From assembly GCA_023846275.1 (NCBI GenBank), contig JAIUJO010000163.1, forward strand, positions 241,001-305,000: DNA of 64,000 bases, given 5' to 3'. The position numbers were made by a program, and so were the translations under genes. Shown here one piece after another: positions 34,798 to 48,879 of the stretch. How positions within the stretch are numbered: the first letter of the stretch is position 1; the number at the start of each line of letters is the position of its first letter. Under the pieces are notes generated by a model that ran no database searches, was not told the DNA's origin, and saw nothing but the letters and a program-made list of their open reading frames with translations. This stretch comes from Vanilla planifolia. Its lineage: Eukaryota > Streptophyta > Magnoliopsida > Asparagales > Orchidaceae.

Positions 34798-36283
34798 TGT
34801 GAAATATGATAAATTATATAATAATAAAAAGCGATAAGAAATTTTTAATTAGTTTGGCCTAACTCGTGCCTACATCCACCCTAAACAACCTGACTAAGAT
34901 TTTACTAACAAAACTTCTCTCTCTTATCATAAAAGAAAAAGATAACCATTACAATCCACACTATTTTGTCACAACAGGTAGGGGTTCACCATAAAAATTT
35001 CAATCATAAAAGCTTATAATATTTGAACACAACACAAAATAATAACTAACTATAACATATCACTATTCACTTATAAAAGAATATATGGCACTAGTCTATA
35101 GATTATAATGTTAGAATTTGAATGCACATATGAAAATGGTTAAAACAATCAAAAGGACTTAGGTTTAAAAAATTAAATCTGAAAGATTTATAATATATGC
35201 CAACTTTATTAAGAAAAATGAAATTAACAAAGAACTTACTTTAATATGAACTTTTATTTTATAAAAAAATGAAAAAATAAATTATCAATTATAAAGATGC
35301 CTCAAAAAAGTTGTGCAACAAAAAAAATTACTAAAGAAAGGGAAAAAATGAGTTGCAAACACAGCTTCAACAAAGGCAAATAAATCAAATTATAATTATT
35401 TGTTTTGCGCCTTCTCTTCCCAAATTGTTGATGTAGCAAGGTTGAAATCATTAATCCTCTAACTCCTAAGGCTTCTTAATTTGTATTAGAATATTTTAAA
35501 TAAAAAATTATATAAAAACTATAAAGGGTCATCCAAATAGTTATTACATTTTAGCATTCAAAAGAAACACAAATAGCTTTCTAGAACACTAATTATGTGT
35601 GAGAACAATGATCATCATCCAAATTGGGTGGTTAAAATAGGAGTTGCTGAATCAGAATGCTAAATAAAGGTCTAGATACAATCCATGCAATATTTGATAT
35701 AGATCCTTAGATCATGCATGCTAGAAGGACAGTGTTGATGAATAAAGATCGAGTCAATCTTAATCGTTGAACTAATCCTTATGAATGGACGAGTAAATAA
35801 AATGATGGTTCACAAAGGTAGGGAAGATCTCAACCATGTGATTAGGTTTTATGGATGGATAGTATGATAAAAAGTACTATTAAAAATGGCAAAATTGTTC
35901 TCATATGTTTGATCAAGCTTGTTAAATGAATGTTTAGATGGAATCTATAGTTCACAAAGGCATGATTTTTAGTCCCAAATCACAAGCTTGTTTATGATAT
36001 TTGGCATTATACTTCCTCAATGAAAAAAAGGTTAGCCTAATGGGATTGTCCACCACTTAGGCTTTTAAGAAGTAATTACCAAAGTCACATGGCCATCATC
36101 ACTACTTGAGATTGCCTCACTTATGGATTATTCCATAAGACATTTGGGCAAAACTCTCTAATTCATTGATCTTATAAGAGCTTAACATATATGAACTAAA
36201 AGATACTTGAGAATACTATTAGATAAACTATCATAATTATTTTATTATCATCAATAAAAAGAGTTAAAACACATGGTACAACA
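34798..36283 (-). mobile_element. Ty1/copia-like LTR (possible solo LTR), minus strand
   Basis: Non-satellite island of about 1.49 kb. On the minus strand it contains GTGGATGTAGGCACGAGTTA, then GGCCAAACTAATTAAAAATT and TCTTATCGC. This closely resembles the R/U5 region typical of plant copia LTRs (GTGGA-GTAGGC...GCCGAACCAC...AAA...CTTGTG). Candidate termini are TGTTG at 36,283 and CA at 34,798-34,799. The inferred LTR would be long but within the copia range. I see no matching 5-bp target duplication (AAATA and CTTAT), no PBS complementary to tRNA-Met and no polypurine tract. The ends are therefore inferred, and a truncated element is possible. A 7-bp inverted repeat AGCCTAA/TTAGGCT lies at 36,034-36,063. 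No coding domain is visible. Confidence 0.6.
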
Positions 36284-38034
36284 CTTATGTAAGTGCAAGT
36301 GTGTTTACGTGTTTGTACACTTGCATATGTGTGGACATGCTCGTCATGCATATGTGTATATATGTGTACATATGTGTGTATGCCTACATGTCTTTGTGTG
36401 CACATATATGTATGTATGTCTGTGTGTGTGTGCATGTGTATATGTGTTGAGTGTGTGCTTATGCTTGTGTGTGTGACTATGGGTGTGTGTTTGTTTGCAT
36501 ATGTGTGTGCTTTTTTGTGTATGTGGTGGGTGCTAGCATGTACATTAGAATGTGATTTCATGTGCATGCAAGTGTACATGCAAGTGGGTTGTGAGTGTGA
36601 CCTTACATATGTGTTCATGTGCATGTTTATGTATTTGTGTTCATTTGCAAGTGTTTGTGGGTATATGTGTGTGTGTGAGAGAGTCTATGGGTATGTGTGT
36701 GTGTGTGTATACGTGTCTTTGCATGTGCGTGTGTGTGCACATATGCAAATGTGTGTATGTGTATGCGAATGCATGTGTGCTTGTGTGTTTGTGTATTTAT
36801 GGATTTTTGTGCTTATGCAAGCTTGTGCTTGTGTTTATGCATGTGTGGGTGCAAGTGTGTGTGTGTGTGGGTGTGTGTACATATGTGTGCACGTGTTTTT
36901 GTGGATCCACATGCAAGTTGTGTGTTCATGTGCATGAGATTTTCTACATTCTTTTTCTTATGTTTCTGTGTGTATTTGTGTGCATACACATGCATATGAG
37001 TGTGCATGTCTGTAAGTGCCTATGCTTGTGCATGTATGTGTGTATGCATGCATTTATGTGTTCATATGTTTATTCTTCTGCATGTACCTGTGCATATGTG
37101 TTTAAGCATGTCTGTGCATGTGCATGTGATTGTGTGCATTTGTACATGTGTTTGCATGGCATTTATGCATGTGTCTATGTCACTACATTTGTGTTTTTAT
37201 GTCTGTGTGCATTTATGTGAGTATATGTGCATGCTTGTGTGTGTGTGTTTTTGTATGTGTATGCATGCATATGTGTGTAACATTTGGGTATGTGTGTGCA
37301 TGCATGCATGCATGTGTATTCATGTAATTATGCATATATGTGTCTATTTGTGTTCTTGTATGTTTTATGTGTGCACATGTGTCTGAGTGCATGTGTGTTT
37401 CTTTGTGTGTGCATGTGCAAAAGTACATCTATCTATGTTATTACATGTTTGTGTATGTATTTGTGTAAGTGTTTGTATGTATGTGTGTTCATTTGTTTGT
37501 GTGTTTGTGTGTTTATGTGTGCTTTTGTGAACATATGTGTGCCTATGTGTATGTAAGAATGTGTTTGTGTACATATGTGTTTGTGTACATGTGTGTGTGT
37601 ACATATGCATGTGCATGGGTTTGTGTATGTGTTGGTACATGGGTGTCCAAGTAAGTGTGTGTGTGTGTCTTAGTGTGTGTCATTGTATGTATGTGCTTAC
37701 TTGTGTGTTCATCAATTATTGTGTGTGTTGGTGCATCTGTGTGCATGCATTCATGCATTTATGCAAATGTGTGCCTGTGCAAGCATTCTTGTCTCCATGT
37801 GTGTGTGTTCATAAGAGCATACATGTTTGTGCTTCTTTACATGTGTGTGGCTCTGTGTGTGCAAGCAGTTATGTACATGTGTGTGCATGTTAGTGTATGT
37901 GTGTGTCCATGTTTTTTCATGTGCATGTGCATGTGTGTGTGTATGTGCACTTGTGTTTCTATGTGGGCAAGTTTCAATTTGTGTGTGTATGCATGTGCAT
38001 GTATAAATCTATGTACATCTGTATGTGTACATGA

Positions 38035-38058
38035 GTGTGTGTGTGTGTGTGTGTGTGT
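38035..38058 (+). repeat. Perfect (GT)12 run
   Basis: One of the longest uninterrupted dinucleotide runs in the TG domain. It is followed by two nearby copies of ATGAAGGTGT (38,059 and 38,074). Confidence 0.9.
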
Positions 38059-38640
38059 ATGAAGGTGTGTTGTATGAAGGTGTTGATATGTGTGACTTCT
38101 TATGTGTGTGTGTGTGCTCTTGTGTGCTTGTGTGTGTGGATGTGTTCATATGTGTGTCTATGCACCCATGTGCATGTGTATATATGTATGTGTGGGTGCA
38201 TATGCATGTGAGCTTGCATGTGTCCATGTGCATGTGTGCTTGCATGCCTATGTTTATGTACACTCATGTGTGTGTGGGTGTGCACGTGCATATGCATATA
38301 TGTGTATCTGTGTGTGGATTGCATGCATGTGTACACATACACATATGTGTATTAATGTTTGAGTTTGGAAGTGCACATCACTTCTTATGTTTATCTGTGT
38401 GTATGTGTGTGTATACATGTGTGTGTTTTTATGTGTGCATCTTTATGTATGCATTCATATGTCTATGTGTGTTTGAGTGCATGTGTGTGTGTGTGTGCAT
38501 GTGTGTGAATGTGTGTATTATGTGTATGTGTGCCAATGTGTGTACATTGTTTTACATATATATGTGTATATGTCTATTTCTATGTGTGTTTTGGTGTGTG
38601 TTTTTGTGTGCATGTGTATTTGTGCACATGTGTGTGTGTG

Positions 38641-38690
38641 TGATTAAATGATTTTTTTGTGGGGAGGAGTCTATTACTATGTAACTGTGC
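38641..38690. other. Non-TG interruption in the satellite
   Basis: GATTAAATGATTTTTTTGTG, GGGAGGAGTC and TATTACTATGTAACTG form a short break in the TG pattern. It may be a small insertion or an old filler sequence. No gene or known element is recognised. Confidence 0.45.
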
Positions 38691-39919
38691 ATGTGTGTGT
38701 GTGTGCATGCATGCATGCACATGCATATGCATGTCTGTGTGCACATATGCACATGTGTGTGTATGTTGGTGTGTGGGTGTATGGGTGTATGTGCGAATTC
38801 GTATGTACACGTGATTATGTGTGCATTTTTCTTTATCTTTGTGTTGGTTGTGCAAGTGTGCATATGTGAATGTGGGTTTGTGTTTTGCATATGTGTCTAT
38901 TTATGCATATGCTGTGGGTGTGCATGTGTGTGTATGCATGTGTGTGCATCATTGTGAATGTGCATTTGTGCATGAGTGTATGTGTGTGCATGCATACATG
39001 TGTGTGTGGATATGTGCTTGTGCATGAGTGCATAAGTGTAGGTGTGTGTATTTACAAGTTTATTTGCACATGTACATGCGTACGTGTAGGCACATGTGTA
39101 TGTGTGAGTATTCGTGTTGTAGTTATACGTGTTAACATGTTTATGTGTGTGGGGAAGGGGCATGATTTTAGGTGTGCAAGCCTGTGTGCATATGTGTATA
39201 CCTATACATATGTGTATAAGTGCGTGTGCATGTGTGCTTGAGTGTGCGTGTGTGTGTTTTGTCTTGCACATGTTTGTTCTAGTATGTGTGTTCATGTGTG
39301 TGGGTGTGTTTGGTTGTGTGTGTGCATGCATACGTGTGGGTTTATGCATACAAGCATGTGTGTGTGTGCCTGTACATGTATATTATTATGCACATGAGCA
39401 CACTTGTGTGTTTTGTGAGTGCATTCACATGTATGTGTCTTTCTATGTGTGTGTACATGCGTATGTGTGCATATGCAAATGTGTTTAGACATGTGTGTAC
39501 ATGTGTGTGCACCTAAGCGTGCGTGTGTCTATGTGTATGTGTTTTTGTATAAATTTGTGTGTACTTATGCACCATTGTTTGTGTGCGCATGTGTGCTTCT
39601 GTGTGTGTATGTGTGCATGCATGCATACATGTACATGTGTTTGTAGTTGTGTGTATGCTTAGGCACGTGTTCATTCATGCTTGTGTCAATATTTACATGT
39701 GAATACATCTGTGTGTGTGTGTGTGTGTCTACATGTGTGCATGAATACACAAGTGTCTTATGTGGATGTGCATACATTTGTGAATGGTGTGCATTTGTAA
39801 GTGCTTGCATCCATGTGTATGTGTACATGTGTGTGCACATGTGTGTGTGAGCATTTATGTGTGTGGGTGTGTTCTTATGTATACCTGCATTTATGTTTGT
39901 GTATTTGTGTGCATGTGTT

Positions 39920-39921
<2 letters not shown>

Positions 39922-39986
<65 letters not shown>
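39922..39986. repeat. (TA)n microsatellite, 65 bp
   Basis: Perfect TA dinucleotide tract of about 32 units, flanked by GTTCT and TTGTATATGGG. It is the only long (TA)n in the TG domain and is fully self-complementary, so cruciform extrusion is possible. It gives the Ile/Tyr runs in overlapping open frames. Confidence 0.97.
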
Positions 39987-39990
<4 letters not shown>

Positions 39991-41690
39991 ATATGGGTGT
40001 GTGTGCATGTGTAAGTGTGTATTTGTGAGTGTGTGTGAGTATGTACATGTGCATGTGTGTGCTTTAGTGATCGTGGGTGTGTGTGTCTATGTGCATTTGT
40101 GTGTGTGTGTATGTGTTTGGATGTGTTTTAGCCTTCATGTGTGTTTGTATACTTGTGTGGTTGCTTTGAAATATTTTACCTATGTGTGTTCATGTGCCTT
40201 TTCATGTGTTTTTGTTTGTGTATTCATCGGTATGCACATGTGGGTGTGTGTGTTTGTGTGTGCATGTTTGTGTGCATACTTGTATGTGTGTGTGTGTATC
40301 TGTGTGTGTGTGTATGAGTGCATGTGTGTGTATGCTTGTTGGTATGCATGCTTGTGTATGTGTGTAGCCATGTGTGTGTGCATGAGTGTGCCAATGTATG
40401 GGTGTGTTTGCATAAATATGTGCATTTGTGTGCTTGTACATGTGTGTGTTCATGTGAGCATATTTTGGAACACACCTTTGTGTATATGTGTGTCCATGAT
40501 TATGTATCTTTGTGCAAGTGTGTATTTTTGTGTGTGTGTGAGTACAAGAACCTATGTATGTATGCATGTGTGCGTGTGTGTATGTATTTAAGAGTTTGTG
40601 CATGTTTTGGTTTGTTTAGAAGTTTTTGTTTGTGCCATGTGGGTGCATGTGTGTGAGTGCATATTTGTGTGCATGTGTGCGTGTGTGCGTTTGCATGTAT
40701 ATAAGCGTGTGCATAGGTGTTCGAGCATGTGCATGTGTGTGTATGTGTTTGTTCAAGAATGTGCATGTGTGTCTATGTGTATTCCTATTTATGCATGTAA
40801 GTGCATGTGTAAGTGTCTGTGCATGTGCTTATGCATGTATGTGCATGTATGTGAATGTGTTTGCATGTGTCTTACTATGTGTGGGTGTGTTTGTATTTGT
40901 ACTTGTGCATGTGTGTATGTGTACATTTGCATGCATACATATGTGAATATGTGCACATCTGTACATGTGTAGGTGCATGTGTACATGGTTGCAAGGATGT
41001 GTGTGTGTGCAAGCTTTTGTACATGTATGTGTGTGTGAGCATATGTAAGCTTTTGTATGCATGTGTGTGTGTATGTGTGTGTGTGTGTGGGTATGCATGC
41101 GTGTATGTGTAGGCATGTCTTATAAGTGCATGTTCTTAAGTATACCTTTGTATGTGTGTATCTTTATGTGCATGTGCATGTGCATGTGTGTGTGAATTTG
41201 TGCATGTGTGTGCATTTTTATGTTTGTGTGTGGGCACAGTGCATATATGCATGTTTGTGTTTGTGCATATGTGTGTGTGAGTTCATGCATGATTGTGCAA
41301 GTGTGTGCATGTTAGTATGTGTGTGTGTACATGCATTTGTATGTGCTTTAATGTGTGTGTGTTTGTTTATAATTATGTGCATATTTATGATTATGTGCGT
41401 GTGCATATGTGTTAGTTTGCCTGTGTTCCAATGTGAGTGCATACGTGTGTGTGTGCGTGTGCATGCGAATAAGTTGGTGGGTGTGGGTGTATGTGTTAGT
41501 GTGTATACATATGTATGCATGTGTGCACATATATGTGTGCGAGTCTATGAGTGCCTACGTTTCTTCTTGTCTGTATGCTCGTGAGTTTGTGTGTGTGTGA
41601 ATGCATGCTTGTGCATGTACGCTTGTGTAGGGGTATGTCACATGGCTGCATGTGTGTAAGCATGTGTGCATGCAAGCAAGCATGTTTGCA

Positions 41691-41712
41691 TGTGTGTGTG
41701 TGTGTGTGTGTG
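41691..41712 (+). repeat. Perfect (TG)11 run
   Basis: Uninterrupted TG dinucleotides between CATGTTTGCA and CATGTGTG. Most TG runs in the domain are shorter than this because CA, CATG or T/G insertions interrupt them. Confidence 0.9.
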
Positions 41713-44700
41713 CATGTGTGTGTGTGCTTGTGCATGCATGTGTGCATGCAAATACATCTGTGTATGTGTAGTTGTGTATGTGTGTTTGTATATGTGTGTT
41801 TGTGTGTACATGCATACATACTTGCATGTGTGATTGTGCTTTGTGTAGGTGTATGTATGCATGGATTTGTGTTGCTGTGCTTGTGCTTGTCTATATGTGT
41901 GCCTGTGTGTGCATGTTTATGTTTATGTATGTGCACATGAGATTTTGTGCATATGTGTGGATGTTTATGTTTGACTTTATGTGTGTGTGTGTGTACATAT
42001 TTTTTATTGTGTACGTGTGCATGTGAGTGTCCATGCATGACTACGTGTACATGTGTGTGTGTGTGTGTGTATAAGCATGCATGTGCTTATTTGTATGTGT
42101 ATGTGCTTGTTTATGTACTTATATTTATGAATGTGTGTTTGCGTATCTATGTGTGTTTGCATGTGCATGTCTGTATTCTTGTGTTCTTATGTGTGTATGC
42201 ATATGTGTTCACCCATGTGCATTTGTATGTGGTTTTTGTAGAATGGTTTGTGTGCATATATCCTGTGTTCGCTTGCATGTATAGGTGGGTGCATGCATTT
42301 GTGTGCGTATACATGCATTCATATAAATGTGTCTGTGCATGAGTGTGTGTGTGTTTGTGAGTGTGAGTATATGTCCATGCATGTGAGTGCTTATACATCT
42401 CTTTATGTATGTCTGTACTTGCTTATAAGTGTGTGTGACTATGAGCATGTATGCTTGTGTATGCATGCACATGTGTGTGTGTCTGTGTGTGAGTGTGCAT
42501 GTGTGTGTCTACATATGCATGCATGTGCGTGTGCATGCACATCCATGTACGTCTTTGTGTGTGTTATGCATGCATCTGTGTGCATGTGACAATGTGGGTA
42601 TGTGGCTCTGTGAGCATGCGCATTCGTGTGTGCCACAGGTATTTTTGTGCACACATGTGTGTATTCATGTGTATTTGTGCTTATGTGTGTTTTATTTGTG
42701 TGTACTTCATAATGTACATGTGTGAGTTTGTCTTTGTGGCAATGTGCTGAGTATGTGTACATGTGTGTGTGTCTATATGCATGTGTATGTGTGCATGCAT
42801 GTATATGTGTGTGTGTGTGTTTGCATGTACATGTGCATGTGTGCATATGTTTGTGTATACTTGCATATCTATGAAAGTGTGTGTAAATTTGTGTCATGTA
42901 TGTGTGTGTTTTTACATATCTATTTGTGTAAATGTCCATTCTTGTGTATGTGTGTTATTATATGGCATGTGTGTGTTTCTATGTGTATGATTGCACATTT
43001 GTGTGAGTGAAAAGAGGTAGGTGTCTTCTTGCATGCATGTGTGTGTGTTCATGTGTGTGAGTGCATATGTGTGATTGTGCATATGTGTGTATGTGCGTAT
43101 GTGTGTATGTGTGTATGTGTGTACTTGTGTTTTCTTGTTTATGTGCTTGTGTGTTCCTAATTGTGCACGTGTGGTTTCTCGTGGTTTATGTGCATATGTA
43201 TGTGTGATGCATTCATGCATTAATGCGTTCTTAAGTGTGTGAATATGTGTGTGCAATCATTCATGTTTATGCTTGTGTGTTCATGCATTTATTTGTGTAA
43301 GTGTGTGGGTGTGTGTGCATGCTTATGTGCATGTGTGTATATTGGTGGGCATGCATTATTGTATGTTTGTGTATTATACAAGCATGTGTGCATGTGCATG
43401 TGTGCATATGTATGTGAGTGTATGTATGTGTGTGTTTGTGACTATGTGTGTATGTGTGAATGTTTGCTTATAAATGCATGTGTATGTGCATGTGCAAGTG
43501 GGTGTGTGCATCAGTGTTTGTGTGTGAGTACATATGTGCGTGTGTACTTGGGAGGGCATGTCTGCTTCCAAGTACCCATTTATGTGTGTGTCCATATGTG
43601 TGTGTGTTTGTGCATTAGTTAATGTGCACGTGTGAGTATGTGTTTTTGCAAGTGATATTTTGGGTGTGCTTGTTAGTGTCTATGCTTGTATGTGTGTGTA
43701 TGTGTGTGCATGTGTGTATGGGTGTGTGTTTTTTGTTTATGTGTGTACTTGTTTGTGTGCAAGCTTATGTCTATGTGTCAGTGTGTCTGTGCACATTTTT
43801 GTTCATGTGTGAAAAAGTGTGCCTTATGTTTGGGTGTGTTTGCATGTATATATGCATGTGCTTGTGTGTGCATGTATGCATGTGTATGTGCTTGTGCATA
43901 TTTGCATGCATGTATATGTGCATGTGCATGTGCTTGATTCTAAATATGTGTGTGTGTATAATGGTGAGCATGTGTGTTTACTTGTGTTTGTGTTTGTTTG
44001 TAGGTGTGTGTTCTCGTGTGTGCAATTATATTTATGTATTTGTGTGTGTTTGCTTGTGTGTATATGAATGTAGGTGTGCTAGTACAAGTGTGTGCATCTG
44101 TGTTTGTGCATACGTGTGTGTGTGCGTGCATGATTGTGTGTACATTTATGTCGATGTTTGTTTTTGTATGTGTGTGCATGCATATGTGTGTGTGTGCAGA
44201 TGTTCTTGCTTGCACATTTGTATGTGTGTGTGTATGTGTGTGATTGTGCATGCATGTTTGTACATGTCTTTTTTAGAGTGTCCCATGTGTGTGCATGCTT
44301 CAGTGTACATGAGTGTATGTTTGTCTTTGTGCATGCATGTGTGTGTATGTGCACATGTTTGGGTGTGTCTGTGTGTGTGTGTGCATGTTTGTGCCTATTT
44401 GTGTGGGCACATGTGTATGTGCCTTCATGTTTTCATATAAGTCTATGCATGTGCTTGCTCACGCATCCATAAAGGCATGTGTTGGTTGTGCATTTGTATG
44501 TGTGCATGGGTACACACATGTGTTTGTGTGTGTATGTGAGTGTGCATGTGAATTTGTATACATGAGTGCACTTGTGTGTACATGTGTGTTTGTGTGTGTG
44601 TGCATGTGAGTGTGTATTTGCATGCATGTGTGTGAGTGCTGATGAATAAGTGTGCAAGTATGTGTGTGTGTGCATGTGAGCCTACATGTATTATTCATGT

Positions 44701-47700
44701 ATATGTGTGTGTTTAATTGAGCACATTGTATTTGTGTGCATATGTATATGTGTGTATGGATGCACATGTTTGTGTGTACATATGTGTGTGCATCCAAGTT
44801 TATGTGTTTCAAAGTGTTCGTGCATGTGTGCATGCAAGTGCAGTGTTGTGTGTGTGCGCATCCACGTGAGTGTGTACAAGTATGTGTGAGTGTGTTTGTG
44901 CATGGGTTTGTCTATGTGTGTGGGTACATGTGTGTGCAGGTGTGTGTTATGTGTGGGTGAAGATCTTTGTGAATGTTTATGCACATGCTTGTGTGTATGT
45001 GTGTGTGCTTACTTGTGTGTGCATATGTCCACGAGTGTGTATGTGTGTGCATGTCTATGTGTTTTTGTGTGCACTTGTCAGTGTGCTTTTGTGCATGTGA
45101 GTGTGTGTGTGTGTGCATGTGTGCATGTTTATGTACTTATACATGCATGGGTATGTATGTGTTTGCCTACATACACATGTGTGTGTTGATATGTGTGGGT
45201 GTGTGCAAGTCTGTTCTTGTGTGTGTATGTCTTTTTGTTGTTGTCCATGCACATGCACATTTCTTCATGCATGTGTGTTTGCACAAATATGCGTGTGTGT
45301 GTGTGTGTAGATGTGTGTTTGCATTGTCGTGTGTATACATGTGCTTAGGTGTGTGTGTTTGCATGCATATGCAAATGTGCATATTTATGTACATGTGTGT
45401 TTGTGCATATATGCAGGATTACAAATATGTGCATGTGCTTGCATATGTGTATATATGTGCATTCGCATGTGTGAGAGAGTGCATGTGTAGGGGTGAGTGT
45501 GCGCAAGTACATATTTGCAAGTGTGTGTGTCTGTGTGTGCATCTTTGTTTGTGTGTGCTCATGTGCATGAGTATGTGTATGCGCATAATGCATATGGCAT
45601 GTGGGCATATTTTTGTGTGTTCATGAGTGTGTGCATGCGTTATATGAATGTGTGCATGTGTTTGGCAATGGATATGTTTGTGCATGTGTATGTTGGTGTG
45701 TGTTTACGTGCATGTGTGTGCACATGCACATGTGTGCATTCTTTGGTGTGCATGAATGTGCATGTGTGCTAGTGTGTAGGCTAGTGTGTTTGTATGTGTA
45801 TGTGTGTGTGTGCATACTTGTCTTGGTATGTGTGCATTTGTGTGTATGGATGTATATGTTTGTGAATGCATGTGTCTATAAAAACATGTGTGTACATTCT
45901 TTTACGTGTTTGTGCACATGTGTGCATGAGCTTGTGTGTATGTGAGTGCATGTGTGCACATGTTGTTGTATGCATATGTGCATGTGGGCATGCTTGTGTG
46001 TGTTTGTGTATATGAGTGCATGAGTTTGTGTGCAAGTGCATGTGGGTGTCTTTGCATGTATTTGCATGTGTGGGTGTATGTCTACTTAAAAGTGTCTGTT
46101 TTAATGTCTGTTTGTTCATGTGTGCATTTGTACATGCGCATCATTTTGTGTGTGTATTGCCTACATATGATGCATGTTTGTGTGTGTGGATGTGTTTATA
46201 TGTAGCTATGCATGAGTGTTTGTGTACATGTGTTTGTTTGTTTGTGTGTGCATTTTATGAGGGTGTGAGTGCATGGCCTTGTGTATGTGTGTTTAAACGT
46301 GTGTACTTGTGTATATGTGTACATATGCATGTGTGTACCTATGTGTGCTAGTGGTTACATGCATGTATATCTACGACTATGTGCATGTGTGTGCATGTCA
46401 TGCCCATTTGTTTGTCAATGTGTCTATGCATGTGTGTACATGTTTTTAATATGTGTGTGCATGTGTTCATGTGTGTGTTCATGTGTGTGTGTGCATGTGC
46501 ATGTGTGCATTTGCGAACGTGTGTGTTGTGTGTGTGTGTGTTCATCTTTGTGTTTTTCCAAGTGTGTCTATGTGTGTGTATATGTGTGTGTCTATGTGTG
46601 TGTTTGTGCTTTTATGCATACATGAAAAAATATGTGTGTGTGTGTGTATTGGGTGAGTGTGTATTCGTGTGGGTGCATTTTTTGGATGCATACATGTGGT
46701 TTTGTGACTATATCATTTTCTGTGTGTGTGTGTGTATTTTTATATTTTTATGTTTGTGAATATGCTTGTGTGTGTGCATGCATGTATGTATATGTGCATG
46801 AGTGTGTCTGTGTATGTGTGTATAGGTATGAGAGAGCTTTTGTGTGCATGTGTGTGTGTATGCCTTTGCATGTTCATGTGAGTACTGTGTGTGTGTTTGC
46901 TTGTGCTTGTTCATGTGCATTTGCATGTGGTGTAAGTACATGCACATATGTTGTATGTGTGTTTGTTTGTGTTTGTGCTTATGCATGTGTCTATATGGAT
47001 TCACATGTGTGTGTACATTTGTGTGTGCATGCATGTTTTCGAATTTGTGTGTAGGAATTGGTAAGCATGCATACATGTGGGTGTGTGCGTATGTGTATGC
47101 ATGTGTATGTTTGTGTGAGAGTGTGCATGTGTGTGAGCATATTTTGGTGTGTGTGCATGTGTGTATATGTGTATATGTGTTTTTTTATGTGTTCATATGT
47201 GCATGTGGTTGTACATATGTGTGCAGACATGCCTGTGTGTCCATGTGTGTACATGTGCATGTGTATTCATCTATGTAGGTATGATTGTGCATGTCTAGTT
47301 TTGTTTGTGTGTATGTTTATGTACATATATGTGTATGTGTGTGCATAGGCATGAGTGCCTATGGCTGTGCATGTGTTTATCTACACATATGCATGTGTGT
47401 TTGTGTATGAGGGTGTGTGTGCACGCATTTGTGTGAATATGTGTTTATGTGTATTTGAGCATGTATGATTATGTATGTATGTGTGCATATGTGCATGTTT
47501 GCATGTATGTGGGTGGGTGTGTATGTGCTCACTTACATGCACGTGTGTGTATTGGTGCATCCATGTATGAGTGTGTATGTGTGTGTACTTGTGTGCACAT
47601 GCATGCATGTGCTTTTTCTCATGTGTGTGTACTTATGCATCAATGTTTATGCAATTGTGTGTATTCTACATCCATGTGTGTGTGTGTATGTGTTCCTACA

Positions 47701-48856
47701 TGTGTGTGCATCATTGTGTGTATGTGTGCTTATGCAAGTCCACACGTTTTCATGTGTGACCGTGTGCATGTGTGCTTGTCTGTGTTTGGGAGTGCATGTG
47801 TGTGTGCAAGTGTGTGGTTTTGTATATGTGTACACGAGTGTGTATGGCTACATGCATACAAATGTTTATGTGTGTGTGTGTACGAGCATGTGTTTGTATG
47901 TGTGCGTGTGTGGTGCAGGAAGAGGAGTGTATGTGTGGGTGTATGTGAATATGTTTTTGTGTATAAGAATGCATGTGCATTTTTGTGTGTGTGCATGCGT
48001 GCACATGTGTGTGTGTGGTCATGCATGCGTGCATGTGTGTATATGTGTTATGGTTTGTAGGTTCTTATGTGTGTGCATACAAAAAATTTTGTGTGTACAG
48101 TGCATGCGTGTAAGTCTTCCTATTTATATATGTGTGTTCATGCAAGTGTGTATCTGTGTGTGCATATTTGTGTGTGCATGTGTACTTGTGCTTGTTCAAA
48201 TTTTTGTGCATGTGCATGCATGAGCATGTGCGAATGTGTGTGTAAGTGTGTGTGTGTGTGTAGGTGTCTATATGTACATGTGAAAGTGTTTGCTTGCATG
48301 TGTATTGGCATGTGTTTCAATACTAGTTCATGTGTGTGCATATGTTCATGCAAGTGTGCATCAATGTGTGTCGATGCATGTGTGTGTTTATGTTGGTGGG
48401 TGCATGTGTGTATGCATGTCTGTGTGTGAATTTATGCATACGTGTTTTTATTTGCCAGTGTGTGTGAATATGCCTTTACGTGTGCATGCATGCATGTGTG
48501 TGTGTATGGATGTGTCAGTTTGTGTGCATGTGTACATGTGCTTGTTTTTATGTGTGTGTGCCTTCACGTGGGTATGTATATGCATGTGTGGGTGAGTATA
48601 TGTTTGCATGTGTGTCCATGCATGCTGTATGTGTAATCATGTATACATGCATATGTGTGTGTGTATTCATTCATGCATGTGTTTGTGCTTATGTGTGTAA
48701 GTCTCTATGTGTATGTGTCTTTTTGTGTGGGCTATTTGTGTGTTCGTGCATGCATTTGTGCATGTGTGAATGAGTTTGTGCACATACATACACGAGCTTT
48801 TTTGCTTGTTTGTATGAGTGTGTGTGCATGCATGTGTGCATGTTGGGTGTGTGTGT

Positions 48857-48879
48857 GATAGAGAGAGAGAGAAAGAGAG
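48857..48879 (+). repeat. GA-rich island within the TG satellite
   Basis: GATAGAGAGAGAGAGAAAGA is an all-purine run flanked by GTGTGTGTGT and GTATGCATG. It resembles the GA tracts of the 5S-derived array in composition, but it is too short to establish common origin. Replication slippage from a local GAGA seed is equally possible. Confidence 0.8.

Noticed and set aside
1..35000. Bacterial, organellar or apicomplexan AT-rich genome
   Set aside because: There are no genes at the density expected of these, and the repeated plant-type 5S relics and copia-like LTR indicate plant nuclear repeats.
34798..36250. Unique protein-coding or RNA gene in the non-satellite island
   Set aside because: No frame of useful length lies wholly inside it. 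The one crossing frame (36,196-36,624 minus) is mostly TG-satellite complement. The island's motifs fit an LTR better.
47465..48223. Cys-rich 252-residue frame suggestive of a metallothionein-like or cysteine-rich secreted protein
   Set aside because: The Cys-Val alternation is simply TGTGTG read as TGT GTG. There is no cysteine spacing pattern or signal peptide distinct from neighbouring frames.
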